Below, piece by piece: positions 1 through 9,722 of a stretch of DNA of 64,000 bases. How positions within the stretch are numbered: the stretch's first letter is position 1; each line of letters starts with the position of its first letter. A program made the translations under genes and the position numbers. The stretch is from Stenotrophomonas maltophilia (lineage in GTDB: Bacteria; Pseudomonadota; Gammaproteobacteria; Xanthomonadales; Xanthomonadaceae): contig NZ_LYVJ01000014.1 of NCBI RefSeq assembly GCF_001676385.1, forward strand, positions 51,606 through 115,605. Direction: 5' to 3'. The notes beneath the pieces were generated by a model. That model was not told where the DNA came from. It searched no databases and saw nothing but the letters and a program-made list of their open reading frames with translations.

Positions 1-939
<939 letters not shown>

Positions 940-943
<4 letters not shown>

Positions 944-2364
944 GACCGCAGCATGCCCCACTGGGCGAGGAAGCATGCTTCGTCCGCAGGCTCCAGGCAG
1001 CGCAGGTCCAGCCAAAGGGCATCATCGGTGATATGGCCCAGGACCGGCCGTGGCAGCTTCCGCAGTTGCCCGGCCAGGCGGTCCAGTCCGCCACGGCGCG
1101 CGGTCGTGATGCGCAGCCCGGCACTGCCAAGCTGCGCCTGTGGCTGCGCGCCGCTGCCGACCTGGCTGTGCATCGATGCCCGTTCAAGGACGTACTCGGC
1201 CGCCAGCGCCGAACGCATCGGCTGCAGAAGGCGCTGAGCCTGTGCATCAATGTCCTGCTGCGTGCGCGAGAGCGTGCGCAGGGTCGGCAACCGCTGGGCC
1301 AGCAGCTCTGGTTCGCGGTACAGGGCCAACACCGCTTCCAGTGCGGCCAGGCCCATCTTGTCCATGCGCAGCGCGCGCTTGAGTGGGTTGCGGTTGATCC
1401 GCCCGATCAGGTCGGCGCGCCCGGCGATGATGCCGGCCTGAGGCCCGCCGAGCAGCTTGTCGCCACTGAACGAGACCAGGTCGGCACCCGCCGCCAGCGC
1501 TTCCTGCACGGTGGGTTCATGCGGCAGGCCGAACGCCGCCAGGTCGCACAGGCTGCCACTGCCCAGGTCCACCGCCAGCGGCAGGCCATGCTGGTGCGCG
1601 ATGGTCGCCATTGCAGCGGTGTCGACCTTGGCGGTGAAGCCGGTGATCGCGTAGTTGCTGGCGTGCACCTCCATCAGCAGCGCCGTGCGCGCGCTGATGG
1701 CGTTGGCGAAGTCAGCCGGATGGGTACGGTTGGTGGTGCCTACTTCCAGCAGGCGCGCGCCAGCGCTGCGCATCACATCGGGGATGCGGAAGGCGCCACC
1801 GATTTCCACCAGCTCACCGCGCGACACCACCACTTCGCGGCGGTTGGCCAGGCTGTTGAGCAGCAGCAGGACCGCAGCGGCGTTGTTGTTGACCACGGTC
1901 GCAGCTTCGGCGCCGGTCAGCTCGCAGACCAGGGCCTGCACCCGTGCATCGCGGTCGCCGCGGCGGCCACGGGTGATGTCGAATTCCAGGTCGACCGGCG
2001 CGGTCATCGCACGCGCAACCGCCTGCACTGCGGCGTCGGGCAGCAGTGCACGACCCAGGTTGGTATGCAGTACGGTGCCGGTCAGGTTGAACATGGGCTG
2101 CAGGTCCCGCCGTGCATCGACGGCCAGCGCGGCTTCCAGCGCCGTGGACAGCGCCGGGCCGTCGAGGGCCTGCTGCAGCGCTTCGGCCGAGAACTGCCCT
2201 GCGTTGATTCGATCACGCAGCATCTGCACGTGCGAACGCAGCAGCCCGGCGATGCGGCTGCGGCCGTGGCCTTCGATCAGTGCCGACAACGCCGGCAGGC
2301 GCAGCAGCCGGTCGAGCGAGGGCAGGGCGGCGGCCGATGCCGGGTTGGGGGACGAGCGTGGCAT
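940..2364 (-). CDS. selA: L-seryl-tRNA(Sec) selenium transferase
   Basis: SelA is a PLP enzyme that converts seryl-tRNA(Sec) to selenocysteinyl-tRNA(Sec) using selenophosphate. The 474-residue product has the normal bacterial length. The PLP-binding lysine is in [12 protein letters not shown] at about K303, and the N-terminal tRNA-binding region precedes the segment [18 protein letters not shown] at residues 92-109. The gene lies 3 bp after fdhE and overlaps selB by 4 bp, so it is in the same transcription unit as the formate dehydrogenase that needs selenocysteine. selC and selD were not seen in the window and must lie elsewhere. Confidence 0.96.
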
Positions 2365-2367
2365 CGT

Positions 2368-3351
2368 TCAGTCGCCGCCCGATTGCCAGAGCAGCGGGTT
2401 CTGGCTGGCACGGGCGTAGCCTTCCTCGCCCAGCAGCAGGTCCAGCGCCAGGGTGCCGAGGTCATCGGCCACCGGTTCCAGCGACGGGTCCTTCTCCAGA
2501 TAGAGGATCTTGCGGTAGCTGTGGCAGCGATCGCAGGTCTCGGCACGCACCGCGCTTTCGCGCACCGCCTCGCCGGAGTCGCCGTCCACATCGGCCAGGG
2601 CGCGGTAGGCGATGTCCGGGCCAGCGGCGCCACACTGGCTGCACTGCACCCGCACGTAGTGCCACTGGCAGGCGCACAGCGAGCACGACAGGTAGCGGTA
2701 GGAGGCATACGGCGGGCGGGCCTGCACCACGCTGGTCACCGGCAGGGTGCCGCACAGCGGGCACAGGCCGGGCGCATCGGCCAGCGGCCTGAGGTCGCCG
2801 GGGTGGAAGCCGGCCGCGAGTAGGGCCCAGTACACCTGCAGTGCATTCATCACCAGCAGTGCAGCCACTGCGTCCAACGAGGGGGCGTCATCGCGTTCGA
2901 GCACGGCGTGCGCCTGGGCATCCAGCCAGGCGTCATCGGCAGCGGCGACGCGCAGCAGCTCCTGCCGTGTTTCCGCCGGCAGCCCGGCTTCGTCGGCACA
3001 GTGCTGGCACAGCGTGCGCAGCCAGCCGCGCCAGCGCCCATCCAGTTGCAGCGTGTTGGCCGGCCGCAGCGGCATGCCGGCACCGGCGGCCGCACTCGAC
3101 TGCTGCGCGCGCGCATGAACCTGCAGTTCCTCGCGTTGCTGCTGCGTCAGCTCGTCCAACAGCGCCTGCTGCGCGTCGGCCAGCGCGGCCAGCAGCTGCA
3201 GGTAGCCGCCGATGGCACTGTGCGCGGCAAGGCTGCGCAGTCGCGCAGCGCGCCCGGTGAACAATGACGCGGTATCGGGCAGGATGATGCGCGGCACGTC
3301 GCGCGAGGCGAGCGTCTCGATCTCACCGGGTTCAAGGATGCGTTGCGCCAT
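2368..3351 (-). CDS. fdhE: Formate dehydrogenase accessory protein FdhE
   Basis: FdhE is a cytoplasmic rubredoxin-like factor needed for maturation of respiratory formate dehydrogenase. The 327-residue product has the expected C-terminal CxxC pairs: CPLCG, CSLCACQW, CSQCG and CDRCHSYRK, which are thought to bind iron. I placed the start at the ATG of MAQRILEPGEIETL because it matches the family N-terminus. An in-frame ATG 30 bp upstream is possible but would add GAGSSGWPC, which does not look like the family. fdhE follows fdoI after a 258-bp gap holding palindromic repeats and precedes selA by 3 bp. Confidence 0.93.
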   Translation of the reverse strand: MAQRILEPGEIETLASRDVPRIILPDTASLFTGRAARLRSLAAHSAIGGYLQLLAALADAQQALLDELTQQQREELQVHARAQQSSAAAGAGMPLRPANTLQLDGRWRGWLRTLCQHCADEAGLPAETRQELLRVAAADDAWLDAQAHAVLERDDAPSLDAVAALLVMNALQVYWALLAAGFHPGDLRPLADAPGLCPLCGTLPVTSVVQARPPYASYRYLSCSLCACQWHYVRVQCSQCGAAGPDIAYRALADVDGDSGEAVRESAVRAETCDRCHSYRKILYLEKDPSLEPVADDLGTLALDLLLGEEGYARASQNPLLWQSGGD

Positions 3352-3438
3352 GCAGGGCCAGCCGGAAGAACCAGCCCCCATCCTCGCCGTTGTCAGCGCT
3401 GGCGTCCAGCGGGTTCAAACAACGCAGTCGAGCAAAGC

Positions 3439-3461
3439 AGTCGAGCATGGCTCGACTCTAC
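3439..3461 (-). repeat. SMAG-type GTAG palindrome
   Basis: An 8-bp stem (AGTCGAGC / GCTCGACT) closes a 3-nt ATG loop and is followed by CTAC, which reads GTAG on the minus strand. The form matches the SMAG repeats of S. maltophilia. It sits in the fdoI-fdhE gap and is a single, undimerised copy. Confidence 0.7.
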
Positions 3462-3469
3462 AAAAGTGG

Positions 3470-3517
3470 ATCCCGACCGTTGGTCGGGATTCGATCAATG
3501 CCGACCAACGGTCGGCA
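3470..3517. repeat. Pair of GACCAACGGTC-type palindromes
   Basis: Two neighbouring hairpins lie here: TCCCGACC-GTT-GGTCGGGA (3471-3489) and TGCCGACC-AAC-GGTCGGCA (3499-3517). The second is followed by CACCCACC, as is a related palindrome at 30179-30202, so this looks like a second intergenic repeat family separate from the GTAG type. It lies between fdoI and fdhE and may shape the relative abundance of the two halves of the operon mRNA; that role is inference. Confidence 0.6.
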
Positions 3518-3609
3518 CCCACCGTCAGATTGCAGAAACCCGCCGCCCCAGGCAGCCAGCTTTTGACGTTGACGTTGATCCAGCAGGTACAGGGCCGCAG
3601 GCCCTGCCG

Positions 3610-4257
3610 CTACCCCTCTTCCCGGCGCCCGCGCAGGATGTCCCGGAACCACTGCCGATGGTGCTTGTATGCCCACCCGTAGGTGACCTTTCCCTGGGTC
3701 ATCGCCCGCACCGAGCCCTTGATCCAGAGCGCCGCATAGATGTGCACCACGATCGCGCAGACCAGCACCCAGCCGAACAGCGCGTGCGCCAGCACCGAGA
3801 ACCGGATCACGCCGATCGGGAAGAAGTGGCTGAAATACTGCCGCCAGATCACGAAGCCGGTGAGCAGCAGCGCCGACAGGCAACCGATGATGGCCCAGAA
3901 CAGCAGCTTCTGGCCGGCATTGAAGCGCCCCACCGGCGGCAGCTTCTCGTCCTCGTTGCGCAGCACATCGCGCATGCCGCGCAGCCATGCGCGATCATCG
4001 GCGGCCGGCAGGTTGTCGCGCCACATGCGTATCGCCAGCAGGGCGAAGCCCAGCACCATCACCAGGCCGATGAACGGATGCAGGATGCGCGTCCACGGCC
4101 CGCCACCGAACAGCTGGGTGAGCGGAAACAGGGCCGGGTGGAACAGCGCCAGCCCGGACAATGCGGTCAGCACGAAGCAGATCGCCACGATCCAGTGGTT
4201 GATGCGGGTCGGCGCGCGGTAGCGGATGATCTGCCGGGGGTGCGGGGCGTACTTCAT
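3610..4257 (-). CDS. fdoI: Formate dehydrogenase gamma subunit, cytochrome b556
   Basis: This is the membrane-anchoring di-haem cytochrome b of the FdnGHI/FdoGHI enzyme. It passes electrons from FdoH to quinone. The 215-residue protein starts with the typical [14 protein letters not shown] and has four hydrophobic helices (about residues 20-40, 57-75, 112-130 and 150-172). Histidines suited to haem ligation are in [18 protein letters not shown] and VVHIYAALW. The ATG overlaps the fdoH stop as ATGA. Length and motifs agree with the family, and nothing is missing. Confidence 0.94.
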   Translation of the reverse strand: MKYAPHPRQIIRYRAPTRINHWIVAICFVLTALSGLALFHPALFPLTQLFGGGPWTRILHPFIGLVMVLGFALLAIRMWRDNLPAADDRAWLRGMRDVLRNEDEKLPPVGRFNAGQKLLFWAIIGCLSALLLTGFVIWRQYFSHFFPIGVIRFSVLAHALFGWVLVCAIVVHIYAALWIKGSVRAMTQGKVTYGWAYKHHRQWFRDILRGRREEG

Positions 4258-5171
4258 GGCCGCTGCTCCTCTTCGATCTTCTTCGCGTCCTGTTCGGCCT
4301 GTTCCTCTTCCTCATCGTTCACGGTATTGCGGCCGATGCCGATGTAATGCAGGAAGCCGGCGAAGGCCGTGGCGGCGATCGCCAGCACGCCCAGCGGCTT
4401 GGCGACACCCTTCCAGACTTCCACCATCGGGCTGATGCGTGGGTCCTTGGGAAGGTCGGCGTACAGCTCCGGCTTGTCCACGTGCTGCAGCACGTACATC
4501 ACATGGGTACCACCGACGCCCTGCGGGTCGTACAGGCCAGCGTTCTCGTAGCCCCGCGATTTCAGGTCTTCCACGCGCCCAGCCGCATGCTCGGTCATCG
4601 CCTGCTTGCTGCCGAAAGTGATCGCGCCGGTGGGGCAGGTCTTCACGCAGGCCGGTTCCTGGCCCACCGCCACCCGGTCCGAGCAGAGCGTGCATTTGTA
4701 GGCCTTGTGATCCTTCTTGGAAATGCGCGGCACATCGAACGGGCAGCCAGTCACGCAATAGCCGCAGCCGATGCAGTTCTCTTCCTGGAAGTCGACGATG
4801 CCGTTGGCGTACTGGATGATCGCGCCCGGCGACGGGCAGGCCTTCAGGCAGCCCGGGTCGGCGCAGTGCATGCAGCCTTCCTTGCGGATCAACCACTCCA
4901 GCTTGCCCTTCTCGTCCTCGTACTCGCGGAACTTCATCACCGTCCAGGACTGGTCGCTCAGGTCGGGCGGGTTGTCGTAGCTGCCGACGCAGCTGCCAAC
5001 CTCATCGCGCAGGTCGTTCCATTCCATGCAGGCGACCTGGCACGCCTTGCAGCCGATGCACTTGCTCACATCGATCAATTTGGCGACCTGGCCGGTATGC
5101 GCGCCCCGCGCTTCCGGCGAAGGCGTGGTGGTGGCCGAGCGGCGGATGATGTCCAGCGATTGCAGTGACAT
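4254..5171 (-). CDS. fdoH: Formate dehydrogenase beta subunit, iron-sulfur
   Basis: This is the four-[4Fe-4S] electron-transfer subunit linking the catalytic FdoG to the cytochrome FdoI. Four cysteine groups are visible in order: [44 protein letters not shown] and CTLCSDR with [11 protein letters not shown]-terminal hydrophobic helix ([19 protein letters not shown]) is followed by an acidic tail; in E. coli this helix anchors the subunit. The ATG at [11 protein letters not shown], 10 bp after the fdoG stop and preceded by GGAGACACGCC, gives 305 residues; a longer upstream reading would overlap fdoG. Confidence 0.95.
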   Translation of the reverse strand: MSLQSLDIIRRSATTTPSPEARGAHTGQVAKLIDVSKCIGCKACQVACMEWNDLRDEVGSCVGSYDNPPDLSDQSWTVMKFREYEDEKGKLEWLIRKEGCMHCADPGCLKACPSPGAIIQYANGIVDFQEENCIGCGYCVTGCPFDVPRISKKDHKAYKCTLCSDRVAVGQEPACVKTCPTGAITFGSKQAMTEHAAGRVEDLKSRGYENAGLYDPQGVGGTHVMYVLQHVDKPELYADLPKDPRISPMVEVWKGVAKPLGVLAIAATAFAGFLHYIGIGRNTVNDEEEEQAEQDAKKIEEEQRP

Positions 5172-5181
5172 GGCGTGTCTC

Positions 5182-8100
5182 CTACACCTTCTCGACCTTG
5201 ACCAGGATGCACTTCGATTCGGGCGTCTGCGAGTTGCCGTCACCGATGGCGTTGGTCAGCGTATTGGCGATGTAGCCGGGCCTGGCTGCACCGAGGAAGC
5301 CCCAGTGGATCGGAACACCCACCTGGTGCACGGTCCGGCCATCGATCTGCAGGGCCTTGATGCGTTTGGTCACCATGGCCACCGCTTCGATGTGGCCGCG
5401 CTTGGAACTGACGCGCACCCGGCTGCCGTTGTCGATGCCCAGCTCGTCGGCCAGCGCGGCGCCGATCTCGACGAACTGCTCGGGCTGGATGATGGCGTTG
5501 AGCTTGCCGTGCTTGGTCCAGAAGTGGAAATGCTCGGTCAGGCGGTAGGTAGTGGCGACATGCGGGAACTCATCCGGCGAACCGATCTGTGCCCGGTCAC
5601 TGGCGAACACGCGTGCGGCCGGGTTGTTCAGCGTCAGTGCCTGGCCGGGGCTGAGCGGGTTGCTGCGCAGCGGCGTATCGAAGGGTTCGTAGTGCTCCGG
5701 GAATGGTCCCTCGGCCATGCCGGCCTTGGCGAAGAAGCGGGCGATGCCTTCCGGGTTCATGATGAACGGGCCCATGCCGCCCGCCGGGTCTTCATCCGCC
5801 TTGAAGTCGGGCACGTCGATGTTGCCCCAGTTCTTCCCGTTCCACGCAAGCAGCGTGCGGCGCGGATCGAACGGCTTGCCGGCCACGTCGCACGACGCGC
5901 GGTTGTACATCACGCGGCGGTTGGCCGGCCATGCCCAGGCCCAGCCCAGCGTGTTGCCGATACCGGTGGGGTCACTGTTGTCGCGCCGCGCCATCATGTT
6001 GCCGGTCGGGCCCCAGGCGCCGACGTAGATCCAGCAGCCCGAGGCCGTGCTGCCATCATCACGCAGCTCGCCGAACGCGGCCAGCTGCTCGCCGGCCTTG
6101 CGTACCAGCCTGGTCGGATCCTTCGGATCGAACACATCGGCCAGCGCCTTGCCGTTGTACTCCATCGCCAGCTCTTCGGGCGTAGGCACTTCCGGATTGG
6201 CGTATTTCCAGGCCAGGTCGCGTACCGGGTCCCACCAGGCGCCGCCGTCCTTCTCGTACAGCGCTTTGATGCGGTGGAACAGCTCGGACATGATCTCGAT
6301 GTCGCTGCGCGCCTCGCCCGGCGGATTGGCACCTTTCCAGTGCCACTGCAGCCAGCGCGATGAATTGACCACCGCGCCGTTCTCCTCGGCGAAGGAGGTG
6401 GTCGGCAGGCGGAACACCTCGGTCTGGATCGTGCTCGGGTCGACGTCGTTCAGCGCGCCATGGTTCTGCCAGAACGCGATGGTCTCGGTTTCCAGCGGGT
6501 CCATGCTGACCATGAACTTCAGCTTGGAGAACGCACTGATCAGCTTGCCCTTGTTCGGTGCCGATGCCAGCGGGTTGAAACCCTGGCAGATGTAGCCGTG
6601 GATCTTGCCCTCGTTCATCAGCTCGTAGGCCTGCAGCATGTCGTACGGCTTGTCGAGCTTGGGCAGGTAATCGAAGCACCAGTTGTTGTCGGCGGTGGCG
6701 GCATCGCCCCACCACGATTTCATCAGGCTGACATGGAACTTCGGATAGTTCTGCCAGAACGACATCTGGTTGGGACGCAGCGGCTTCTGCGTGCGCTTGG
6801 CGATGTAGGCGCCGTAGTCCTGCTCGTCCTGCCTGGGCAATGTCAGGTAGCCGGGCAACAGGTCCGACATCAAGCCGATGTCGGTCAGGCCCTGGATGTT
6901 GGAATGCCCGCGCAGCGCGTTCATTCCGCCGCCGGCCACGCCGATGTTGCCCAGCAACAGCTGCACCATGGTGCCGGCACGCACGTTCTGGGCACCGATC
7001 GAGTGCTGTGTCCAGCCCAGTGCGTAGAGGATGGTCATCGCCTTGTCGCGGCCGGCGGTGGACGCGATCATCTCCCAGACCTGGCGGATGCTGTCGGCCG
7101 GCGTGCCGCAGATGCGCTCGACCATCTCCACCGTGTAGCGCGCATAGTGCTGCTTGAGCAGGTTGTAGACGCAGCGCGGGTCCTTCAGCGTCGGGTCGCT
7201 GCGCACGAAGCCATCGTCACCATAGGCGTAGTCCCAGCTGGAACGGTCGTAGCTGCGCTTTTCCTCGTTGTAGCCCGAGTACAGGCCGTCCTTGAAGGCG
7301 AATTCGTCCTTCACCAGGAACGACATGTCCGTGTAGTTCAGCACGTATTCGTGCTGGATGCGGTCCTCGGTCAACAGGTAGTTGATCAGGCCGCCCAAGA
7401 ACACGATATCGGTGCCGGTGCGGATCGGCGCGTACACATCGGCCACCGCGGCCGAGCGGTTGAAGCGCGGATCGACCACGATCAGCCGGGCCTTGTTGTG
7501 TGCCTTGGCCTCGGTCACCCATTTGAACCCGCACGGGTGTGCCTCGGCGGCATTGCCACCCATGATCAGGATCAGGTCGGCATTCTTGATGTCGACCCAG
7601 TGATTCGTCATCGCACCACGGCCTAGCGTCGGGGCAAGACCTGCCACCGTCGGGCCGTGTCAGACACGTGCCTGGTTGTCGAATGCCAGCATGCCAAGGG
7701 AGCGGACGACCTTGTGGGTCAGCACCGCGGTTTCATTGCTCGTGGCCGAGGCCGCCAGCATGCCGGTGGTCAGCCAGCGGTTGACCGTCTGCCCGGCTTC
7801 GTTCTTCTGCACGAAGTTGGCATCGCGGTCTTCCTTCATCAGCCGCGCGATGCGATCCAGTGCATCGTCCCAGCTCAGCCGCTTCCACTCGTTCGAGCCC
7901 GGCGCGCGGTACTCGGGGTAGAGCAGGCGCGACTTGCTGTGGATGATGTCGGCGAGGCCGGCACCCTTCGGGCACAGCGTGCCGCGGTTGACCGGATGGT
8001 CCGGATCGCCTTCGATATGGAAGATGCTCGGCTCGGCGTTCCTGGCGCCATCGCCGAGGCTGTACATCAGGATGCCGCAGGCCACCGAACAGTACGTGCA

Positions 8101-8250
8101 GGTGTTGCGGGTCTCGGTCGCGCGGGTCAGCTTGTACTGCCGGACCTCCGCGAGTGCGATGCCGGGCGCGAAGCCCATCAATGCCAGACTGGAGCCGACC
8201 AGGGTTGTCCCGGTCACTTTCAGGAACTGGCGGCGGCTCATCGAGGGCAT
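5182..8250 (-). CDS. fdoG: Formate dehydrogenase alpha subunit, selenocysteine-containing, Tat-exported
   Basis: Catalytic molybdopterin subunit that oxidises formate to CO2. The reading frame is open from the ATG at 8250 to the stop at 5182 except for one TGA at 7660-7662. That TGA lies in the context [17 protein letters not shown], the known selenocysteine site of FdnG/FdoG, so it is read as Sec197 and the full product is 1022 residues, close to E. coli FdnG. A twin-arginine signal (SRRQFLKV, residues 5-12) precedes a hydrophobic stretch and ALAEV. The [4Fe-4S] ligands are C51, C54, C58 and C93. The start is supported by AGGAGAACGGC just before ATG. A pipeline that treats TGA as stop would split this gene into two ORFs. 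Confidence 0.97.
7627..7662 (-). promoter_or_regulatory. UGA selenocysteine codon and bacterial SECIS hairpin in fdoG
   Basis: The UGA is at 7662-7660. Downstream, GGCA (7645-7642) pairs with TGCC (7636-7633) around the loop GGTCT, and the lower stem CGG/CCG closes with U7646 bulged. That bulged U is the 17th base counting the U of UGA as 1, the same place as the essential bulged U17 of the E. coli fdhF SECIS, and the GGUCU apical loop is also kept. SelB should bind here. The hairpin is coding, so it also constrains the residues after Sec. Confidence 0.9.
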
Positions 8251-8540
8251 GCCGTTCTCCTGGGATGGCGGGGAGGCGCGGGCCTCCGGGCTGTCGGTGG
8301 GTACGGCCCGGTTATAGCACAGCCCGCCGCATGCCCCTGTGGCACAAGGCCCGGGGGCCGCGAGGCGGGCGCGGAAAGGGGCCGCTCTGGTAAAGTTGCG
8401 TGCCCGCACCCCGGGGAGCCGTCTGCCGGGCCTGGTTCCAGGATGTTCCGCGCAGCCCCCGCCGTCCTGGCGCGATCCTCCGCGCCGGATCTGGAACATC
8501 GAGGAAAAACTTTGCCAAATCAACCAGTTGGGTTCCGTGC

Positions 8541-9206
8541 ATGAGTGCCCCGTCCACGTCGTCGGCCGCCACTGCGCGCGGTACGCTGTACATCGTTGCC
8601 GCCCCCTCCGGTGCGGGCAAGAGCAGCATCGTCAATGCCACCCTCGCGCGTGACCCGCAGATCGCGCTGTCGATTTCCTTTACCTCCCGCGCCATGCGCC
8701 CCGGCGAAGTGAACGGCCAGCACTACCACTTCGTCAGTGCCGAAAAGTTCGAGGAGATGATCGCCGCCGGTGATTTCTTCGAGCATGCCTGGGTGCATGG
8801 CGACTGGAAGGGCACTGCCCGGCAGTCGGTGGAACCGCAGCTGGCCGCCGGCCAGGACGTATTGCTGGAAATCGACTGGCAGGGCGCGCAGCAGGTCCGC
8901 CAGCTGGTGCCGGGCACGGTCACCGTGTTCATCCTGCCGCCGTCCAAGCAGGCCCTGCAGGACCGCATGCGCAAGCGTGGCCAGGACAGCGAGGTGGTCA
9001 TCGCCCAGCGCCTGGGGGCAGCCCGCGATGAAATGCTGCACTTCAACGAGTTCGACTATGTGATCGTCAACGAGGTGTTCGAGACGGCCGTGGACGAGCT
9101 GTGCGCGATCTTCACCGCCAGCCGCCTGCGCCGCGAGGCGCAGAAGGTCCGCCATGCCGCGCTCATCCAAGCGCTGCTCACCCCCGACCCGGGCGCAACT
9201 GACTGA
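8541..9206 (+). CDS. gmk: Guanylate kinase
   Basis: Phosphorylates GMP to GDP with ATP. The 221-residue product has the P-loop APSGAGKSS (residues 21-29), the GMP-binding segment SFTSRAMRPGEVNGQHYHFVS and the lid region. The start at MSAPSTSS was chosen because the upstream in-frame extension does not resemble the family; no strong Shine-Dalgarno is seen before it. It is followed 110 bp later by rpoZ and spoT, the conserved gmk-rpoZ-spoT order of gammaproteobacteria that groups guanine nucleotide synthesis with (p)ppGpp turnover. Confidence 0.96.
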   Translation: MSAPSTSSAATARGTLYIVAAPSGAGKSSIVNATLARDPQIALSISFTSRAMRPGEVNGQHYHFVSAEKFEEMIAAGDFFEHAWVHGDWKGTARQSVEPQLAAGQDVLLEIDWQGAQQVRQLVPGTVTVFILPPSKQALQDRMRKRGQDSEVVIAQRLGAARDEMLHFNEFDYVIVNEVFETAVDELCAIFTASRLRREAQKVRHAALIQALLTPDPGATD

Positions 9207-9233
9207 TTACAAAAGAAACGGGCAGGGGTTGGC

Positions 9234-9263
9234 TTGATTTTGTCCAGTCCCTGCCGGTACACT
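9234..9263 (+). promoter_or_regulatory. Putative sigma-70 promoter for rpoZ
   Basis: TTGATT (9234-9239) and TACACT (9258-9263) are separated by 18 bp and end about 54 bp before the rpoZ ATG. The CGGTACACT form resembles the -10 elements before ridA and pgk in this window. Unproven. Confidence 0.45.
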
Positions 9264-9316
9264 CCGCACCCTTTCCCTCATTCGACTGAGCGGCCGATCG
9301 GTCGCCGGGAGCCCGT

Positions 9317-9616
9317 ATGGCCCGCATCACCGTAGAAGATTGCCTGGAAGTCGTTAACAACCGTTTCGAGCTGGTCATGATGGCCTCCAAGCGTGCCCGC
9401 CAGCTTGCCAATGGCGTGCAGGCCACGCTGGACAACAGCGAGACCGAAGACAAGCCGACCGTGCTGGCGCTGCGCGAAATCGCCGCCCGCAAGATCGACA
9501 ACGCCCTGATCGACGAGGTCGAGAAGGCCGAGCGCGAGCGCGCCGAGCGCGAAGCGCTGGAGTGGGCGGCCGCGGAAGTGGTTGCCGACGAAGACATGTC
9601 CAAGAACGACGATTGA
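9317..9616 (+). CDS. rpoZ: RNA polymerase omega subunit
   Basis: Small RNA polymerase subunit that helps assemble beta-prime and forms part of a (p)ppGpp binding site in gammaproteobacteria. The 99-residue product begins [20 protein letters not shown] and contains the conserved [16 protein letters not shown] helix. The C-terminus is an acidic, Glu/Ala-rich tail. The adjacent spoT makes the ligand that acts at this subunit. Confidence 0.96.
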   Translation: MARITVEDCLEVVNNRFELVMMASKRARQLANGVQATLDNSETEDKPTVLALREIAARKIDNALIDEVEKAERERAEREALEWAAAEVVADEDMSKNDD

Positions 9617-9649
9617 TCGGATCGATCAACGCAATCGTTGGATGTGCCG

Positions 9650-9678
9650 AACAGCCCGCCCCGCGCGGGCTGTTTCGC
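9650..9678 (+). terminator. Hairpin after rpoZ
   Basis: A 10-bp stem AACAGCCCGC / GCGGGCTGTT with a 5-nt loop lies 33 bp after the rpoZ stop, followed by the weak T-run TCGCATT. It may only partly stop transcription into spoT. Confidence 0.55.
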
Positions 9679-9722
9679 ATTCAGGATTTGCCGTAAACGT
9701 CGCGCTGGAATAGGCTTCGGGC

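Noticed and set aside
5182..7647. A separate 821-residue formate dehydrogenase starting at GTG 7647
   Set aside because: It is the part of fdoG after the selenocysteine codon. The upstream part has the Tat signal and cluster ligands, and the SECIS is intact, so it is one gene rather than a frameshift or pseudogene.
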